A program made the position numbers and the translations under genes. A stretch of 64,000 nucleotides of DNA from Helicobacter pylori NCTC 11637 = CCUG 17874 = ATCC 43504 = JCM 12093. GTDB taxonomy: Bacteria > Campylobacterota > Campylobacteria > Campylobacterales > Helicobacteraceae. The stretch spans positions 1,240,001 to 1,304,000 of the forward strand of contig NZ_LS483488.1 of assembly GCF_900478295.1 (NCBI RefSeq). The letters run 5' to 3'. Of this stretch, positions 44,859 through 54,127 are shown one piece after another (position 1 is the first letter of the stretch; every line of letters begins with the position of its first letter). Under the pieces are notes generated by a model that did not search any database, was not told the origin of the DNA, and was given only the letters and a program-made list of their open reading frames with translations.

Positions 44859-47669
44859 TTAAATTAATTTAGGCAAACTCAAATGGCGTTTGAAATACGC
44901 CAAGATCACGAGAGCGAAAGGTATCGCTACCAAAAAGTATAAAAAAGTAGGGATCGGCAAGGGATCGCCTGCGGCATAGCTGTGTAAGCCAGAAAGGTAG
45001 TAATTCACGCCAAAATAAGTCATTAAAACCGAATAAAACCCTAGCACGCTGCTGCTCGCTAAAATAAAGGGCCAATTTTGAGAGCCTAGAAAACGCAAAT
45101 GCAAGATTAAAGCATAGACGCAAATAGAAATCAATGCCCAAGTTTCTTTAGGGTCCCACCCCCAATAACGCCCCCAAGATTCATTCGCCCACACCCCGCC
45201 TAAGAAATTCCCGGCTGTGAGCATGAACAGGCCTAAAATCATGCTCATTTCATTGATGGCGCTAATGGAGAGAATGGTTTTATCCAAATTGAAACGCCCT
45301 TGTTTGCGCAAAATAAACAAAATCAAACTCAAAATCCCTAGCACAAAACACAAGCCCAAAAAGCCATAACTGGCGGTGATGATAGAGACATGGATATTGA
45401 GCCAATAGGATTTCAACACCGGCACTAAATGGCCGATTTGAGGGTCCATAAAGCCTAAATGAGCCACAAAGAGCGCGATACCGGCTAAAAAGCTAGAGGC
45501 CGATAGCGCGAGTTTTGAGCGTAAAACAAACCCTGCGACAACAGAAGCCCATGCGATATAAAGCATGGACTCATAAGCGTTGCTCCAAGGCGAATGACCG
45601 CTCACATACCAACGCAAGATTAGCCCCACAGAATGAGCGATCGCGCAAAGCAAGATAGCCATATAAAGGATTTTAGTGGGCCAAATATTAGGGGGGGTGT
45701 TTTTAACCAGAGAGCTGATCACAACGATAAAAAGCAATAACCCAAGAAAGATATAAGGTAGGGTCAGGCGGTTAAAAAAATTGGTGTGGTTTAAAAAAAT
45801 TTCAGAATCCACTTTAGAAGAGGGCAAATAGAGGTTTTTGGCATGCTCTTGTTGGTAAATGCTTAAATCTTTTAGGGTTTTTTCCACTTTATCCCATTGA
45901 TTGGTTTTTAAAGCGTCATCAAACCCGCTAAAAATATTTTTTAAAAACTCCGTTGCCACGCTTGAAATTTCTTTATTGGGGCTGTTGATCGCTTCAATGG
46001 GCGAGAGCCAAGCGGTGGTTTTATCGCTAGGGAAAATGCGTAAAAATTGAGCGCTAAAAAGCGTATAGACTAAGTTGATTCGTTCATCTACTTTTAAGAC
46101 GTCTTTATCCAATTCGTTGCGCGCGTTAGGGGATTTTTGATTGACTTCTTCAACCAAATTTTTTAATTTATACCCACGGCTATCAAACGCATCTCTAAAA
46201 GCGATACGGCTTTCGTCTAAGGGCGTGCCGATAAGCTTTCTTAAGGCTTTACTAGAAGTGTAAATCATCTTAATACTGCGCCAATCATTGGGGAAAAACA
46301 TGATCCCTAAAAGCGTTTGCATGGCGTTTAGCCCTTGAAAATCATCTTTTTTTAAAATCTTATGGATATATTCAATGCTGATGGTATCAAGAGGTTTGAT
46401 ACGCCCGTCAAAATCCTGGACTTGAAGCCTTTGAAAGGCTTTTAAGTGGTCTTTGGAATACTCTCTTAAACGTTTCAAACGCTCTAAAATTGCGCTTTTA
46501 GAATCCTCTTTATTAGCGGGATTTTCTATCTTTTGTCGCTCAATTTTAGCACTTTTGCCCCCATGCATGTCAATTGGAGCCTCATTAGCAAACGAAGAAG
46601 TAAAAGGGCTGATTAAAATTAAAGCGAGCAAGAAACTAGCAACTTGTTGGGATTTTAAAAAGCGTGAAAGCTTCAAAAAACGCCCATTTTTATCCAAAAG
46701 CAACCACAAAGCCCCCAAAATAAGCATCGCATACCCTAAATAAGTGGGGATTTTACCCGGATCTTTATTGACAGAAAGGATCGTGCCTTTTTCATCCGTG
46801 TCATAGGAAGATTGGAAAAAGCGATAACCTTCATAATCTAAAACATGGTTCATAAAAATCCTATAAGGTTTGATCAAAGTGTTATCCAGTTTCAAAACTT
46901 CCACTTCTGAAGCGTAAGATGAAGGGCTCATAGAGCCGGCGTAGCGCTCTAATTCAAAACGCTTCAGTTTGATTTGAAAGGGCAATTCAATGTAAGCGGA
47001 TCCAAAACTTAAAGAGAGCTTGTCGTCTTTAAACACCTCGCTTTCTTCTATGCCTTCATTCCTGTTGTTTTTAATGAGGTTGAATTTGCGGCTCACGCCG
47101 TTATAAGTCGCTTTTAACACTAAAATAGTAGCGTCATCTTTTTTAATGGCGTTTTGCTTGTAAATCTCTAAGGGTTCTAAAATCAAAGGCTTGTGATCTA
47201 AAGTGGCATGAATGGGTCTTAATCGTTTGGAATGATAAAAGGTTAAGGGCGTTTTTAAAGAAAGTTTGGTGGAGTCATTAAGAGTGATATTAAGGTAAGT
47301 GTCCGCGCTTTCAAAAGAGCTTTGCGCGCTATTTTCTCGCACATGCATAAGCCCTTCTACGCCAAAAAAGCGCGTGATGGCTGCCCCCAAAATGATTAAA
47401 ATCAAGGAGCTGTGGAAAAAAAGGCTGGCGTATCTTTTGCGCTTCAAAGCTTTAGAATTAATGAATGTGCCTATTAAAACCACCAACAAATACGCATGCA
47501 AGAAATTAAACCAAGGGGTGTTATACACAATCGCCTTACTCGCGCTCGTGCCGTAATCGTTTTCTATAAAAGTGGCTATCGCGCACGCTAAGGCATAGAG
47601 TGCGATTAAAGGGATAGCGACCCAAAAAGAAGCCAGCAAAAAAGAAATCAAGCTCTTAAGGCTTTTCAT
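44859..47669 (-). CDS. ccsBA: fused cytochrome c synthetase CcsBA (System II)
   Basis: 936 aa, HP0378. One polypeptide joins CcsB (ResB; N-terminal half with about four TM and a large periplasmic domain) to CcsA (ResC; C-terminal half, HemeC family). The tryptophan-rich haem-handling WWD segment is GVWANESWGRYWGWDPKETW (about 800-820). External histidines flank it. Exports haem and attaches it to CXXCH motifs of apocytochromes c in the periplasm. The fused form is typical of Helicobacter. Starts 8 nt after the stop of the CcmG/DsbC-like gene, its likely thiol-reducing partner. Confidence 0.95.
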   Translation of the reverse strand: MKSLKSLISFLLASFWVAIPLIALYALACAIATFIENDYGTSASKAIVYNTPWFNFLHAYLLVVLIGTFINSKALKRKRYASLFFHSSLILIILGAAITRFFGVEGLMHVRENSAQSSFESADTYLNITLNDSTKLSLKTPLTFYHSKRLRPIHATLDHKPLILEPLEIYKQNAIKKDDATILVLKATYNGVSRKFNLIKNNRNEGIEESEVFKDDKLSLSFGSAYIELPFQIKLKRFELERYAGSMSPSSYASEVEVLKLDNTLIKPYRIFMNHVLDYEGYRFFQSSYDTDEKGTILSVNKDPGKIPTYLGYAMLILGALWLLLDKNGRFLKLSRFLKSQQVASFLLALILISPFTSSFANEAPIDMHGGKSAKIERQKIENPANKEDSKSAILERLKRLREYSKDHLKAFQRLQVQDFDGRIKPLDTISIEYIHKILKKDDFQGLNAMQTLLGIMFFPNDWRSIKMIYTSSKALRKLIGTPLDESRIAFRDAFDSRGYKLKNLVEEVNQKSPNARNELDKDVLKVDERINLVYTLFSAQFLRIFPSDKTTAWLSPIEAINSPNKEISSVATEFLKNIFSGFDDALKTNQWDKVEKTLKDLSIYQQEHAKNLYLPSSKVDSEIFLNHTNFFNRLTLPYIFLGLLLFIVVISSLVKNTPPNIWPTKILYMAILLCAIAHSVGLILRWYVSGHSPWSNAYESMLYIAWASVVAGFVLRSKLALSASSFLAGIALFVAHLGFMDPQIGHLVPVLKSYWLNIHVSIITASYGFLGLCFVLGILSLILFILRKQGRFNLDKTILSISAINEMSMILGLFMLTAGNFLGGVWANESWGRYWGWDPKETWALISICVYALILHLRFLGSQNWPFILASSSVLGFYSVLMTYFGVNYYLSGLHSYAAGDPLPIPTFLYFLVAIPFALVILAYFKRHLSLPKLI

Positions 47670-47677
47670 GCATTTTC

Positions 47678-48343
47678 CTAGCTTGATTTGTTTTTAGAAA
47701 GGTTGGTTTTATACTTGATGTAAGCCTTTAATTTTTTGGTGAGATCCTCATCGTCTTTTGTGTCTTGATACTTCCCATCGCCGATAAATTCTAACACTGC
47801 TAAAAATTGCGTAGAGGGCATATAGCCGGGCAATTCATAGATGGTTTTACCGGTTTTATCGGATAAAACAATCGTAGGGGTGGATTGGACGGCATAAATT
47901 TGCGCTAATTCTTCTGTGGACATTTTGATTTCTTTTTCATCATTTTTATCGCCGACTTTAAAATCATGCTCTTTAGAGTAGCTGATATTGACATAGTAAG
48001 CGCTAAAATGCTCTTTAATATAGTCGCGCAATTCTTTGACATTTTTGAGATCTTTTTTAAGCCTTTCACAATAGGAGCAACCATTACGGCCAAAAACTAA
48101 AAGCATGTATTTATCGTTAGGACTAATGGACTTATTATCTGAAAAAACATCTTCTAAACCGGCATAGCTCTTTTTGTCTATGTTGTCTCGCTCATCATTT
48201 AATTCTTTGGAGCTTTGAGCGCCAGAACTTAAAAGATTTTCATCTAATTTGTCCTTATTGTTAGATTTGCAAGCGCTTAAAAATAGCGAAATCAATAGCA
48301 ACACGCTTAAAAATTTCTTAGAAACATAAGAGAGTGAAAACAT
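47678..48343 (-). CDS. thioredoxin-fold lipoprotein, CcmG/DsbC-like
   Basis: 221 aa, HP0377. Signal peptide with lipobox (LISLFLSAC, Cys25). Thioredoxin active site GRNGCSYCERLKKDL (Cys89-Ser-Tyr-Cys92) and cis-proline in QSTPTIVLSD. From the literature on this locus, HP0377 reduces apocytochrome c before haem attachment and also has disulfide-isomerase activity. That fits its placement directly ahead of ccsBA. The CSYC dipeptide is unlike DsbA (CPHC). Confidence 0.9.
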   Translation of the reverse strand: MFSLSYVSKKFLSVLLLISLFLSACKSNNKDKLDENLLSSGAQSSKELNDERDNIDKKSYAGLEDVFSDNKSISPNDKYMLLVFGRNGCSYCERLKKDLKNVKELRDYIKEHFSAYYVNISYSKEHDFKVGDKNDEKEIKMSTEELAQIYAVQSTPTIVLSDKTGKTIYELPGYMPSTQFLAVLEFIGDGKYQDTKDDEDLTKKLKAYIKYKTNLSKNKSS

Positions 48344-48419
48344 GGAATAACCTTTATTTTTTAATAGATTTGAAAACTAAGTATCTTACTACAATAATCG
48401 CTTTTTTATGCACATTTTA

Positions 48420-49424
48420 CTATTCCTTGAGATCTTTAATCTGTTCAATAATGAAATTTGCAAACTCTATGGAATCGTTTAAGCATGGGCAAACCAAATA
48501 TTCTTTAACCGCCAAGCGCTCTGCCATCAAGCGGTATTGCATGTCTAATTCATAGATCGTTTCAGAATTATCAATCGTGAAAGCTAAAGGATAGATGACA
48601 ATATGAGACTTGCGGTGCTTTTCTATCAATTCTTCAGTGCTTGGCTCTAGCCATTTCATAGGCCCTAGCTTGGATTGGTAAGAGAGTAAGACTTCTTTAA
48701 AAGGGATATTTTTTTGTTGCATCAGCTCTTTTAACAAATTCACATGGTGTTCGCATTCTTGCTGGTAAGTATCGCCGGCATCAATAACGCTTTTAGGTAA
48801 GCCATGGACGGAAAAGATTAAGACAAAATCCTGGCTTTTGCGGTTGTTTAGGGTGTTTAAAATCGTGTTTAGAATGATTTCATTAAGTTTTTTGCTGGCA
48901 TAAAAACGCTCTATTAGTCGCACCTTAGGGCGGAAAGTTTCTAAGGATTTTAGGGCGTTAAAAGCATCATTGAAACTAGAAAGGGTGGTGGTGCTAGAAT
49001 ATTGCGGATACATGGAAAAAAACACCAAGCTTTCTACCTCTTTTAAGGCTAAATCTTGCAAGACCATAGACGCATAAGGGGGGGTATAACGCATCGCATA
49101 AGTGTAAAAGCGAGAAGGATCCAATTCGTTCAAACGCTCCGTAAGGGCGAATGTGATAGGCGTTAAAGGGGATTTTCCCCCTAATTTTTCATAGATTTTT
49201 TTGGATTTTTCTATGCGGCTATTGACGATCATTTTACCCACCATTTTACGCATAAAATTATTTTTAATGGTAAGGATAAAGGGGTCATCAAACATGTTTT
49301 TTAAAAACACCCCCACTTCATAAAGGCTGTTAGGCCCTCCCATATTCAAAAGAATGACCGCTTCTTTAGGGGATTTTGTAGCGTTATTTTCTAAATTATC
49401 AAGCTTTTCATTGATTAAATTCAT
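48420..49424 (-). CDS. hemH: ferrochelatase
   Basis: 334 aa from the ATG at 49424; a GTG six bases earlier is an alternative. Inserts Fe2+ into protoporphyrin IX, the last step of haem synthesis. Signatures: [20 protein letters not shown], the catalytic His in [20 protein letters not shown], and [20 protein letters not shown]-terminal Glu in [13 protein letters not shown]. Neither start has a clear ribosome site. It follows HP0375-like divergently (55 nt) and precedes the cytochrome c maturation genes, a sensible haem-related group. Confidence 0.96.
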   Translation of the reverse strand: MNLINEKLDNLENNATKSPKEAVILLNMGGPNSLYEVGVFLKNMFDDPFILTIKNNFMRKMVGKMIVNSRIEKSKKIYEKLGGKSPLTPITFALTERLNELDPSRFYTYAMRYTPPYASMVLQDLALKEVESLVFFSMYPQYSSTTTLSSFNDAFNALKSLETFRPKVRLIERFYASKKLNEIILNTILNTLNNRKSQDFVLIFSVHGLPKSVIDAGDTYQQECEHHVNLLKELMQQKNIPFKEVLLSYQSKLGPMKWLEPSTEELIEKHRKSHIVIYPLAFTIDNSETIYELDMQYRLMAERLAVKEYLVCPCLNDSIEFANFIIEQIKDLKE

Positions 49425-49479
49425 TAGCACATGCTAAAATAAAACGATTAATAAAAAATAAATCGTTAGAAAGAAGTTA

Positions 49480-49911
49480 ATGTTAGAGATGAGTTTGCAA
49501 GCATTAAATACACAAGATTCTTCTGTGATGGCCCAATCCTTGCTTATCCATGCCTTTTTTGCCGCCTTGCTTGCCCTAGCCTTTATGATCAATCTTTACA
49601 CCCTTTTTAAAGAAAAGAATTTTATCCAATTGAACAAAAAAATCTATCTTGTCATGCCAGCGATTTACATTCTTTTAAGCATCGCTCTTTTGAGCGGGAT
49701 TTTTATTTGGGCGATGCAGCAATTTGAATTTTCTTTTAGCGCTGTTGCCATGCTTTTAGGGCTGTTGTTGATGCTTATAGCAGAAATCAAACGCCATAAA
49801 AGCGTGAAATTCGCTATCACTAAAAAAGAAAGGATGGAGGCGTATATTAAAAAGGCTAAAATCCTGTATTTTTTAGAAACGATTCTTATTGTTGTGTTAA
49901 TGGGCCTTTGA
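49480..49911 (+). CDS. four-TM inner membrane protein of unknown function
   Basis: 143 aa, HP0375. Four hydrophobic helices at about 20-42 (SLLIHAFFAALLALAFMINL), 56-75, 80-105 and 125-142, with a basic loop (KRHKSVKFAITKKERMEAYI) before the last. A histidine in TM1 is the only polar residue that stands out. No family recognised with confidence. The stop codon is directly followed by the rsmE ATG with no spacer. Confidence 0.82.
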   Translation: MLEMSLQALNTQDSSVMAQSLLIHAFFAALLALAFMINLYTLFKEKNFIQLNKKIYLVMPAIYILLSIALLSGIFIWAMQQFEFSFSAVAMLLGLLLMLIAEIKRHKSVKFAITKKERMEAYIKKAKILYFLETILIVVLMGL

Positions 49912-50592
49912 ATGCGTTTTGTCTATCACCCTTTAGCCAAAGAGCCTGTTTTAAAAATAGAAGGTGAGAGTTACACGCATTTATACCGCTCAAGGCGCAT
50001 CAAAAGTGCGAGTCGTTTGGATTTAAGAAATTTAAAAGACGGCTTTTTATACACCTATGAGCATGCAGAAATCACTAAAAAACACGCCCTTTTAAAGCTA
50101 GTGGGTGCGCGATTATTAGAGGTTATGGCTAGTAAAAAAACGCATTTGATTTTAAGCGTGATTGAAACCAAAAGCGTTGAAAAAATCCTACCCTTTTTAA
50201 ATCAATTAGGCGTGAGCAAGTTGAGTTTATTCTATGCGGATTTTAGCCAGCGCAATGAAAAAATAGACAGCACCAAATTAGAGCGCTTTCAAAAGATTTT
50301 GATCCATTCTTGCGAGCAATGCGGTAGGAGCTCTTTAATGGAATTGGAAGTGTTTTCAAACACCAAAGAGGTATTAAAAGCCTACCCTAAAGCGAGCGTT
50401 TTAGATTTTAAGGGCGAAACCTTACCCACAAGCGTGGGTTTTGAAAAGGGCGTTATCATAGGGCCTGAAGGGGGCTTTAGCGAACCAGAAAGAGAGTATT
50501 TTAAAGAGCGTGAAATTTATCACATCCCGTTAGATATGGTGCTAAAGTCTGAGAGCGCATGCGTGTTTGCAGCAAGTATCGCACAAGTTTAG
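49912..50592 (+). CDS. rsmE: 16S rRNA m3U1498 methyltransferase RsmE
   Basis: 226 aa SPOUT methyltransferase. The C-terminal knot carries VIIGPEGGFSEPEREYFKER and IPLDMVLKSESACVFAASI, both typical of RsmE; the N-terminal 70 residues form the PUA-like RNA-binding part (YRSRRIKSASRLDLRNLKDG). Methylates N3 of U1498 in 16S rRNA. Starts immediately after the TGA of the upstream membrane-protein gene; converges with homC across 92 nt. Confidence 0.94.
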   Translation: MRFVYHPLAKEPVLKIEGESYTHLYRSRRIKSASRLDLRNLKDGFLYTYEHAEITKKHALLKLVGARLLEVMASKKTHLILSVIETKSVEKILPFLNQLGVSKLSLFYADFSQRNEKIDSTKLERFQKILIHSCEQCGRSSLMELEVFSNTKEVLKAYPKASVLDFKGETLPTSVGFEKGVIIGPEGGFSEPEREYFKEREIYHIPLDMVLKSESACVFAASIAQV

Positions 50593-50684
50593 GGGGTATC
50601 GCAAAAGTTTTAAAAACAAAATTTTAAAAACTTAAGATCTTAACTTTTTACTAAAAAGCTTGAATTAAAGCCAATTTTTAACCC

Positions 50685-52790
50685 CTAAAACACCCACCCG
50701 TAATTAAAAAACACTTTAAAATGACTGCCCCCTTCATTCAAAACAACAGAGTTCGCATAGATGCCATTATTAGAAGCGATTTTAATATCGCTTTGGATTA
50801 AAGGAACGCTAATGCCTACAGAATATTTAGAATGCTTGTAGCGGTAATTAAACCCAGTAACTATATCTAAATTACCGCTTCCTTTGACCTGGTTGAAAAC
50901 ATAGTAGCTATTGTATAAGCCCCTTAACCCCCCAAACACCCCAAAAGAGGAAGCAAAAACTTTTTTAGTTGGATTGCCTTGCTTTTTATTGGTATAAGTG
51001 GTGATGAAATCAAATAACACATCCATTCCCCCACCATAGCTTAATTGCTGGATTTTTTCATCGTCAGCTTGAGCGTAGTTGTATTTGATGATGCCGTAAT
51101 AGGCTAACCCTATGTAGTCATTGAAATAATGTTGGTAGCCTATTTTAACATTAACCCCTAAAATAGGGCTTCTAAAATTTTTACTTGAAGAGTGGTAAGT
51201 GGTGGTGGAAGTGGTGGAAAAATTTTGCGTGATCGCGCTGACCATAGAGGTTGCAAAATTTTGCGCATTCAACCCAGCGTTTAAATGGCTGGTTTGGCTA
51301 TTTAGGTTAGCGAAATTAATGGGGAGGGCGTTTTGATTGATGAGCTGTTGCCAAACGGCGGTGGTAACCCCTATAAGCCCAGCGGGGACTTGAGCGCAAT
51401 TGGTGTAGATGGAATTGGGGTAGTTGCCCGCTGTATAGACTTGGTGGTTGTCCTTATAAAAAGAACATACATTATAGGTGTAACCATCCTGATCTTTTAC
51501 TTCTTTTCCGTTTGTAAATTTTAGTTCTTCTTTCCCATTGACTAACTCTTCTTTTCCACCCTCACATTCTTGTATGGCTCCGCCGTTTTCTTGGCACAAG
51601 CGCACCCTTTGATAAGTCATGTTCCCATTATGCGTATAGCCTTTAGTGTGGCTAAATTCATGGATAATGTCTCTTAATTCCACAATATCAACTTTGTTCA
51701 AAGTTTTACCAAACAATTTTTCGGGATTTAATGCAGAAGCGGCTATCCCTAGATTGCCATCATTATCATCAAGTTCATACCCTAGCCCTAAAAACCCTGA
51801 TTTCATGATGTTCACTTCAAGATTGATTGCTCTTCTAAACGCATCTATAACGGATTGTGGGGTTAGCACGTATTTTTCATAGATGGGAGCGACACGCCCG
51901 TTATTGAAAGGATTCACGCATTTAGGAAAGTCAGAGCCGCACTCTGATGGGCTGTTAGAAAATTGGAAAGGAGCGTTTAAAATGGCTTCTTCCCACGATT
52001 TAGAGTCAAACACCGCAATCATATCTAGCATTAAATTGGTCAATTCTTCTGCGGTTTGTGGGGTGAAATCTGACACACAATCATTGCAATTACCTTTAAA
52101 ATTGTTGGTATCGGCGTTTTCATAACTCATCGTTACATTGGTCGTGATTTGGCTGAGCTTTTCAAACAAACTTTGCGTGTTAGCATCAGAAAATTGTGTG
52201 GCAGTAGCTTGAAGTTGTTGGTAATTAAAGCTATCAGCTTGTTCAAATTCTGAATCATTAAACAAGCTTGCAGGCAGAATGATTTGAGAATCTTTAGGGA
52301 TAGTTTCTATCACGCCTAAATTGACTACCTTGCCTTGAGCGTCTGTATAGCTCAGCTCAATATTGTTTAAATTGTAGGGCAGAAAGTTTTGTATGGTTAC
52401 GCTCCCATTAACCATATTCGCATACACAGGGTTTTGAGAATAAAAAGTTAAGCCATTTTTTTCTATATTATCCGTGGTGAATAAAGCCGTTGCGTTTTTT
52501 AAAATGGTGCTTTGGGGTATGTAGTATTTTCCGTAAGCACTTTGTGGGGTGGCTGTATCGCTTTTGTTTTGTTCTTTAGGCTGTTCTTTAGTTTGTGGGT
52601 GGGTTAGGGGGTTTTTTTGGATTTTTTGGGTGGTTATGGTTTGCTCTTTATTTTGCACGCCTTCTAATAACCCGGTTTCAAACCCGGCTTCTATAAAAAA
52701 GCCGTCTTTTTGGTGTTTTTGAAAGGCTTCTAAAGGGTTGAACAAGCCGATTAAAGACAAGCAAATCGTTTTACTAACGAATCTTAGCAT
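50685..52790 (-). CDS. homC: outer membrane protein HomC, with an HExxHxxGxxH motif
   Basis: 701 aa, HP0373. N-terminal signal peptide (MLRFVSKTICLSLIGLFNPL-EA), mature start like other Hom proteins (DGFFIEAGFETGLLEG), and a C-terminal beta-barrel region (about 545-701) with alternating strands ending in NYGWVF, the terminal Phe recognised by the BAM machinery. Residues 30-545 would be exposed and contain cysteine pairs (CNDC, ECGSDFPKC, later Cys) and Ser/Thr/Asn-rich parts. His377, Glu378, His381, Gly384 and His387 form HEFSHTKGYTH, the complete zinc consensus of metzincin peptidases. Adhesion roles are suggested for homologues; peptidase activity is only a hypothesis. AGGAAATTACC precedes the ATG. 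Confidence 0.92.
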   Translation of the reverse strand: MLRFVSKTICLSLIGLFNPLEAFQKHQKDGFFIEAGFETGLLEGVQNKEQTITTQKIQKNPLTHPQTKEQPKEQNKSDTATPQSAYGKYYIPQSTILKNATALFTTDNIEKNGLTFYSQNPVYANMVNGSVTIQNFLPYNLNNIELSYTDAQGKVVNLGVIETIPKDSQIILPASLFNDSEFEQADSFNYQQLQATATQFSDANTQSLFEKLSQITTNVTMSYENADTNNFKGNCNDCVSDFTPQTAEELTNLMLDMIAVFDSKSWEEAILNAPFQFSNSPSECGSDFPKCVNPFNNGRVAPIYEKYVLTPQSVIDAFRRAINLEVNIMKSGFLGLGYELDDNDGNLGIAASALNPEKLFGKTLNKVDIVELRDIIHEFSHTKGYTHNGNMTYQRVRLCQENGGAIQECEGGKEELVNGKEELKFTNGKEVKDQDGYTYNVCSFYKDNHQVYTAGNYPNSIYTNCAQVPAGLIGVTTAVWQQLINQNALPINFANLNSQTSHLNAGLNAQNFATSMVSAITQNFSTTSTTTYHSSSKNFRSPILGVNVKIGYQHYFNDYIGLAYYGIIKYNYAQADDEKIQQLSYGGGMDVLFDFITTYTNKKQGNPTKKVFASSFGVFGGLRGLYNSYYVFNQVKGSGNLDIVTGFNYRYKHSKYSVGISVPLIQSDIKIASNNGIYANSVVLNEGGSHFKVFFNYGWVF

Positions 52791-52859
52791 GGTAATTTCC
52801 TAAATAATTTAGCGTTTTGTTCTCAAAGAGTGTGTAACTCAATCAAACTGAACTTTCGT

Positions 52860-52865
52860 ATTATA
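52860..52865 (-). promoter_or_regulatory. -10 box of homC
   Basis: TATAAT on the minus strand, within ATATTATAATACG, 70 nt before the homC ATG. A leader of about 60 nt would result. Confidence 0.55.
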
Positions 52866-52950
52866 ATATATTTTTGAGAAACTGCGGTATTGTTTGTATT
52901 AAAAAATAAACAACGCTCACAAGGATAAGTGTTTTTATCTTTCTTCAAAA

Positions 52951-53517
52951 TCACTTTAAAATTTTAGGCAAAGTGATGCCCACTTGCCCTTGATACTTAC
53001 CGCCTCTGTCTTTATAGCTTTGCTCGCACATTTCATCGCCTTGTAAAAACACCACTTGCGCGATCCCCTCATTGGCATAGACTTTAGCCGGTAAGTTGGT
53101 GGTGTTAGAAATTTCAATCGTGATATAGCCTTCAAATTCTGGCTCAAAAGGCGTAACATTCACAATGATCCCACACCTGGCGTAAGTGCTTTTGCCTAAA
53201 CAAATCGCTAAGGTGTCTTTAGGCATTTTAAAATACTCTATCGTATGAGCTAGGGCGAACGCGTTAGCGGGCAAGATAAAATACCCTTCTTTACTCGCAT
53301 CAATTTTAGTCGCGTTGTTAGGGTCAAAGTTTTTAGGGTCAATTAAAGCGTTTTTGTTATCAAAGAGCATGAACTCACTCCCCACTCTAATATCATACCC
53401 GTAACTGCTCAAACCATAGCTGATCACATTCTTACCGACTTGCTTTTCGCAAAAAGGGCTAATCATGCCATGCTCTAAACTCATTTTTTTAATCCAAGAA
53501 TCCGCTTTCAATCCCAT
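52951..53517 (-). CDS. dcd: dCTP deaminase
   Basis: 188 aa from the ATG at 53517; a GTG two codons earlier has an equally placed AAAGG and cannot be excluded. Deaminates dCTP to dUTP for thymidylate synthesis. Signatures: [27 protein letters not shown]-like segment ([20 protein letters not shown]) with the catalytic Glu following in [15 protein letters not shown], and the C-terminal [18 protein letters not shown]. Divergent from accB. Confidence 0.96.
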   Translation of the reverse strand: MGLKADSWIKKMSLEHGMISPFCEKQVGKNVISYGLSSYGYDIRVGSEFMLFDNKNALIDPKNFDPNNATKIDASKEGYFILPANAFALAHTIEYFKMPKDTLAICLGKSTYARCGIIVNVTPFEPEFEGYITIEISNTTNLPAKVYANEGIAQVVFLQGDEMCEQSYKDRGGKYQGQVGITLPKILK

Positions 53518-53639
53518 ACGCACAAAGCCTTTAAAGTTTGTTAATAATTATGTTATTATAACAATAATTTTTTGCTAAAAACGCTTAGTAAGATTATGTT
53601 TTGTGGCATATTTTAAAACAATATAAGGAATAAATCGTT

Positions 53640-54122
53640 ATGAACCTTTCTGAAATTGAAGAGTTGATCAAAGAATTTAAAGCTTCTGATTTGGGGCATT
53701 TGAAATTAAAGCATGAGCATTTTGAGTTGGTTTTGGATAAAGAATCCGCTTATGCGAAAAAAAATGCACTAAATCCCGCTCATTCTCAAGCCTCCATCCA
53801 AGCCCCCATCATGGTAGAAGCGAGCATGCCAAGCACTCAAGCCCCTGTGCCTATGGTATGCACCCCTATTGTGGATAAAAAAGAAGATTTCGTGCTTTCG
53901 CCTATGGTAGGCACTTTTTATCATGCGCCCTCGCCTGGGGCTGAGCCTTATGTCAAAGCGGGCGATACGCTTAAAAAAGGGCAAATCGTGGGCATTGTAG
54001 AAGCGATGAAAATCATGAATGAAATTGAAGTGGAATACCCTTGCAAGGTGGTTTCTGTTGAAGTGGGAGACGCTCAACCGGTAGAATACGGCACGAAACT
54101 CATCAAAGTTGAAAAGCTTTAA
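53640..54122 (+). CDS. accB: biotin carboxyl carrier protein of acetyl-CoA carboxylase
   Basis: 160 aa. The N-terminal 40 residues are helical, followed by an Ala/Pro/Met-rich linker (about 45-80) and a biotinyl domain whose target is Lys124 in EAMKIMNEIE. Carries CO2 as carboxybiotin from AccC to the AccAD transferase. ACTPIVDKKEDFVLSPMVGT marks the start of the biotinyl fold. accC follows after 5 nt. Confidence 0.98.
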   Translation: MNLSEIEELIKEFKASDLGHLKLKHEHFELVLDKESAYAKKNALNPAHSQASIQAPIMVEASMPSTQAPVPMVCTPIVDKKEDFVLSPMVGTFYHAPSPGAEPYVKAGDTLKKGQIVGIVEAMKIMNEIEVEYPCKVVSVEVGDAQPVEYGTKLIKVEKL

Positions 54123-54127
54123 AATCC

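Noticed and set aside
50632-50643. TTAAGATCTTAA palindrome followed by T5 between rsmE and homC as a terminator
   Set aside because: The palindrome has no loop room; the usable stem would be only about four A/T-rich pairs, too weak to call.
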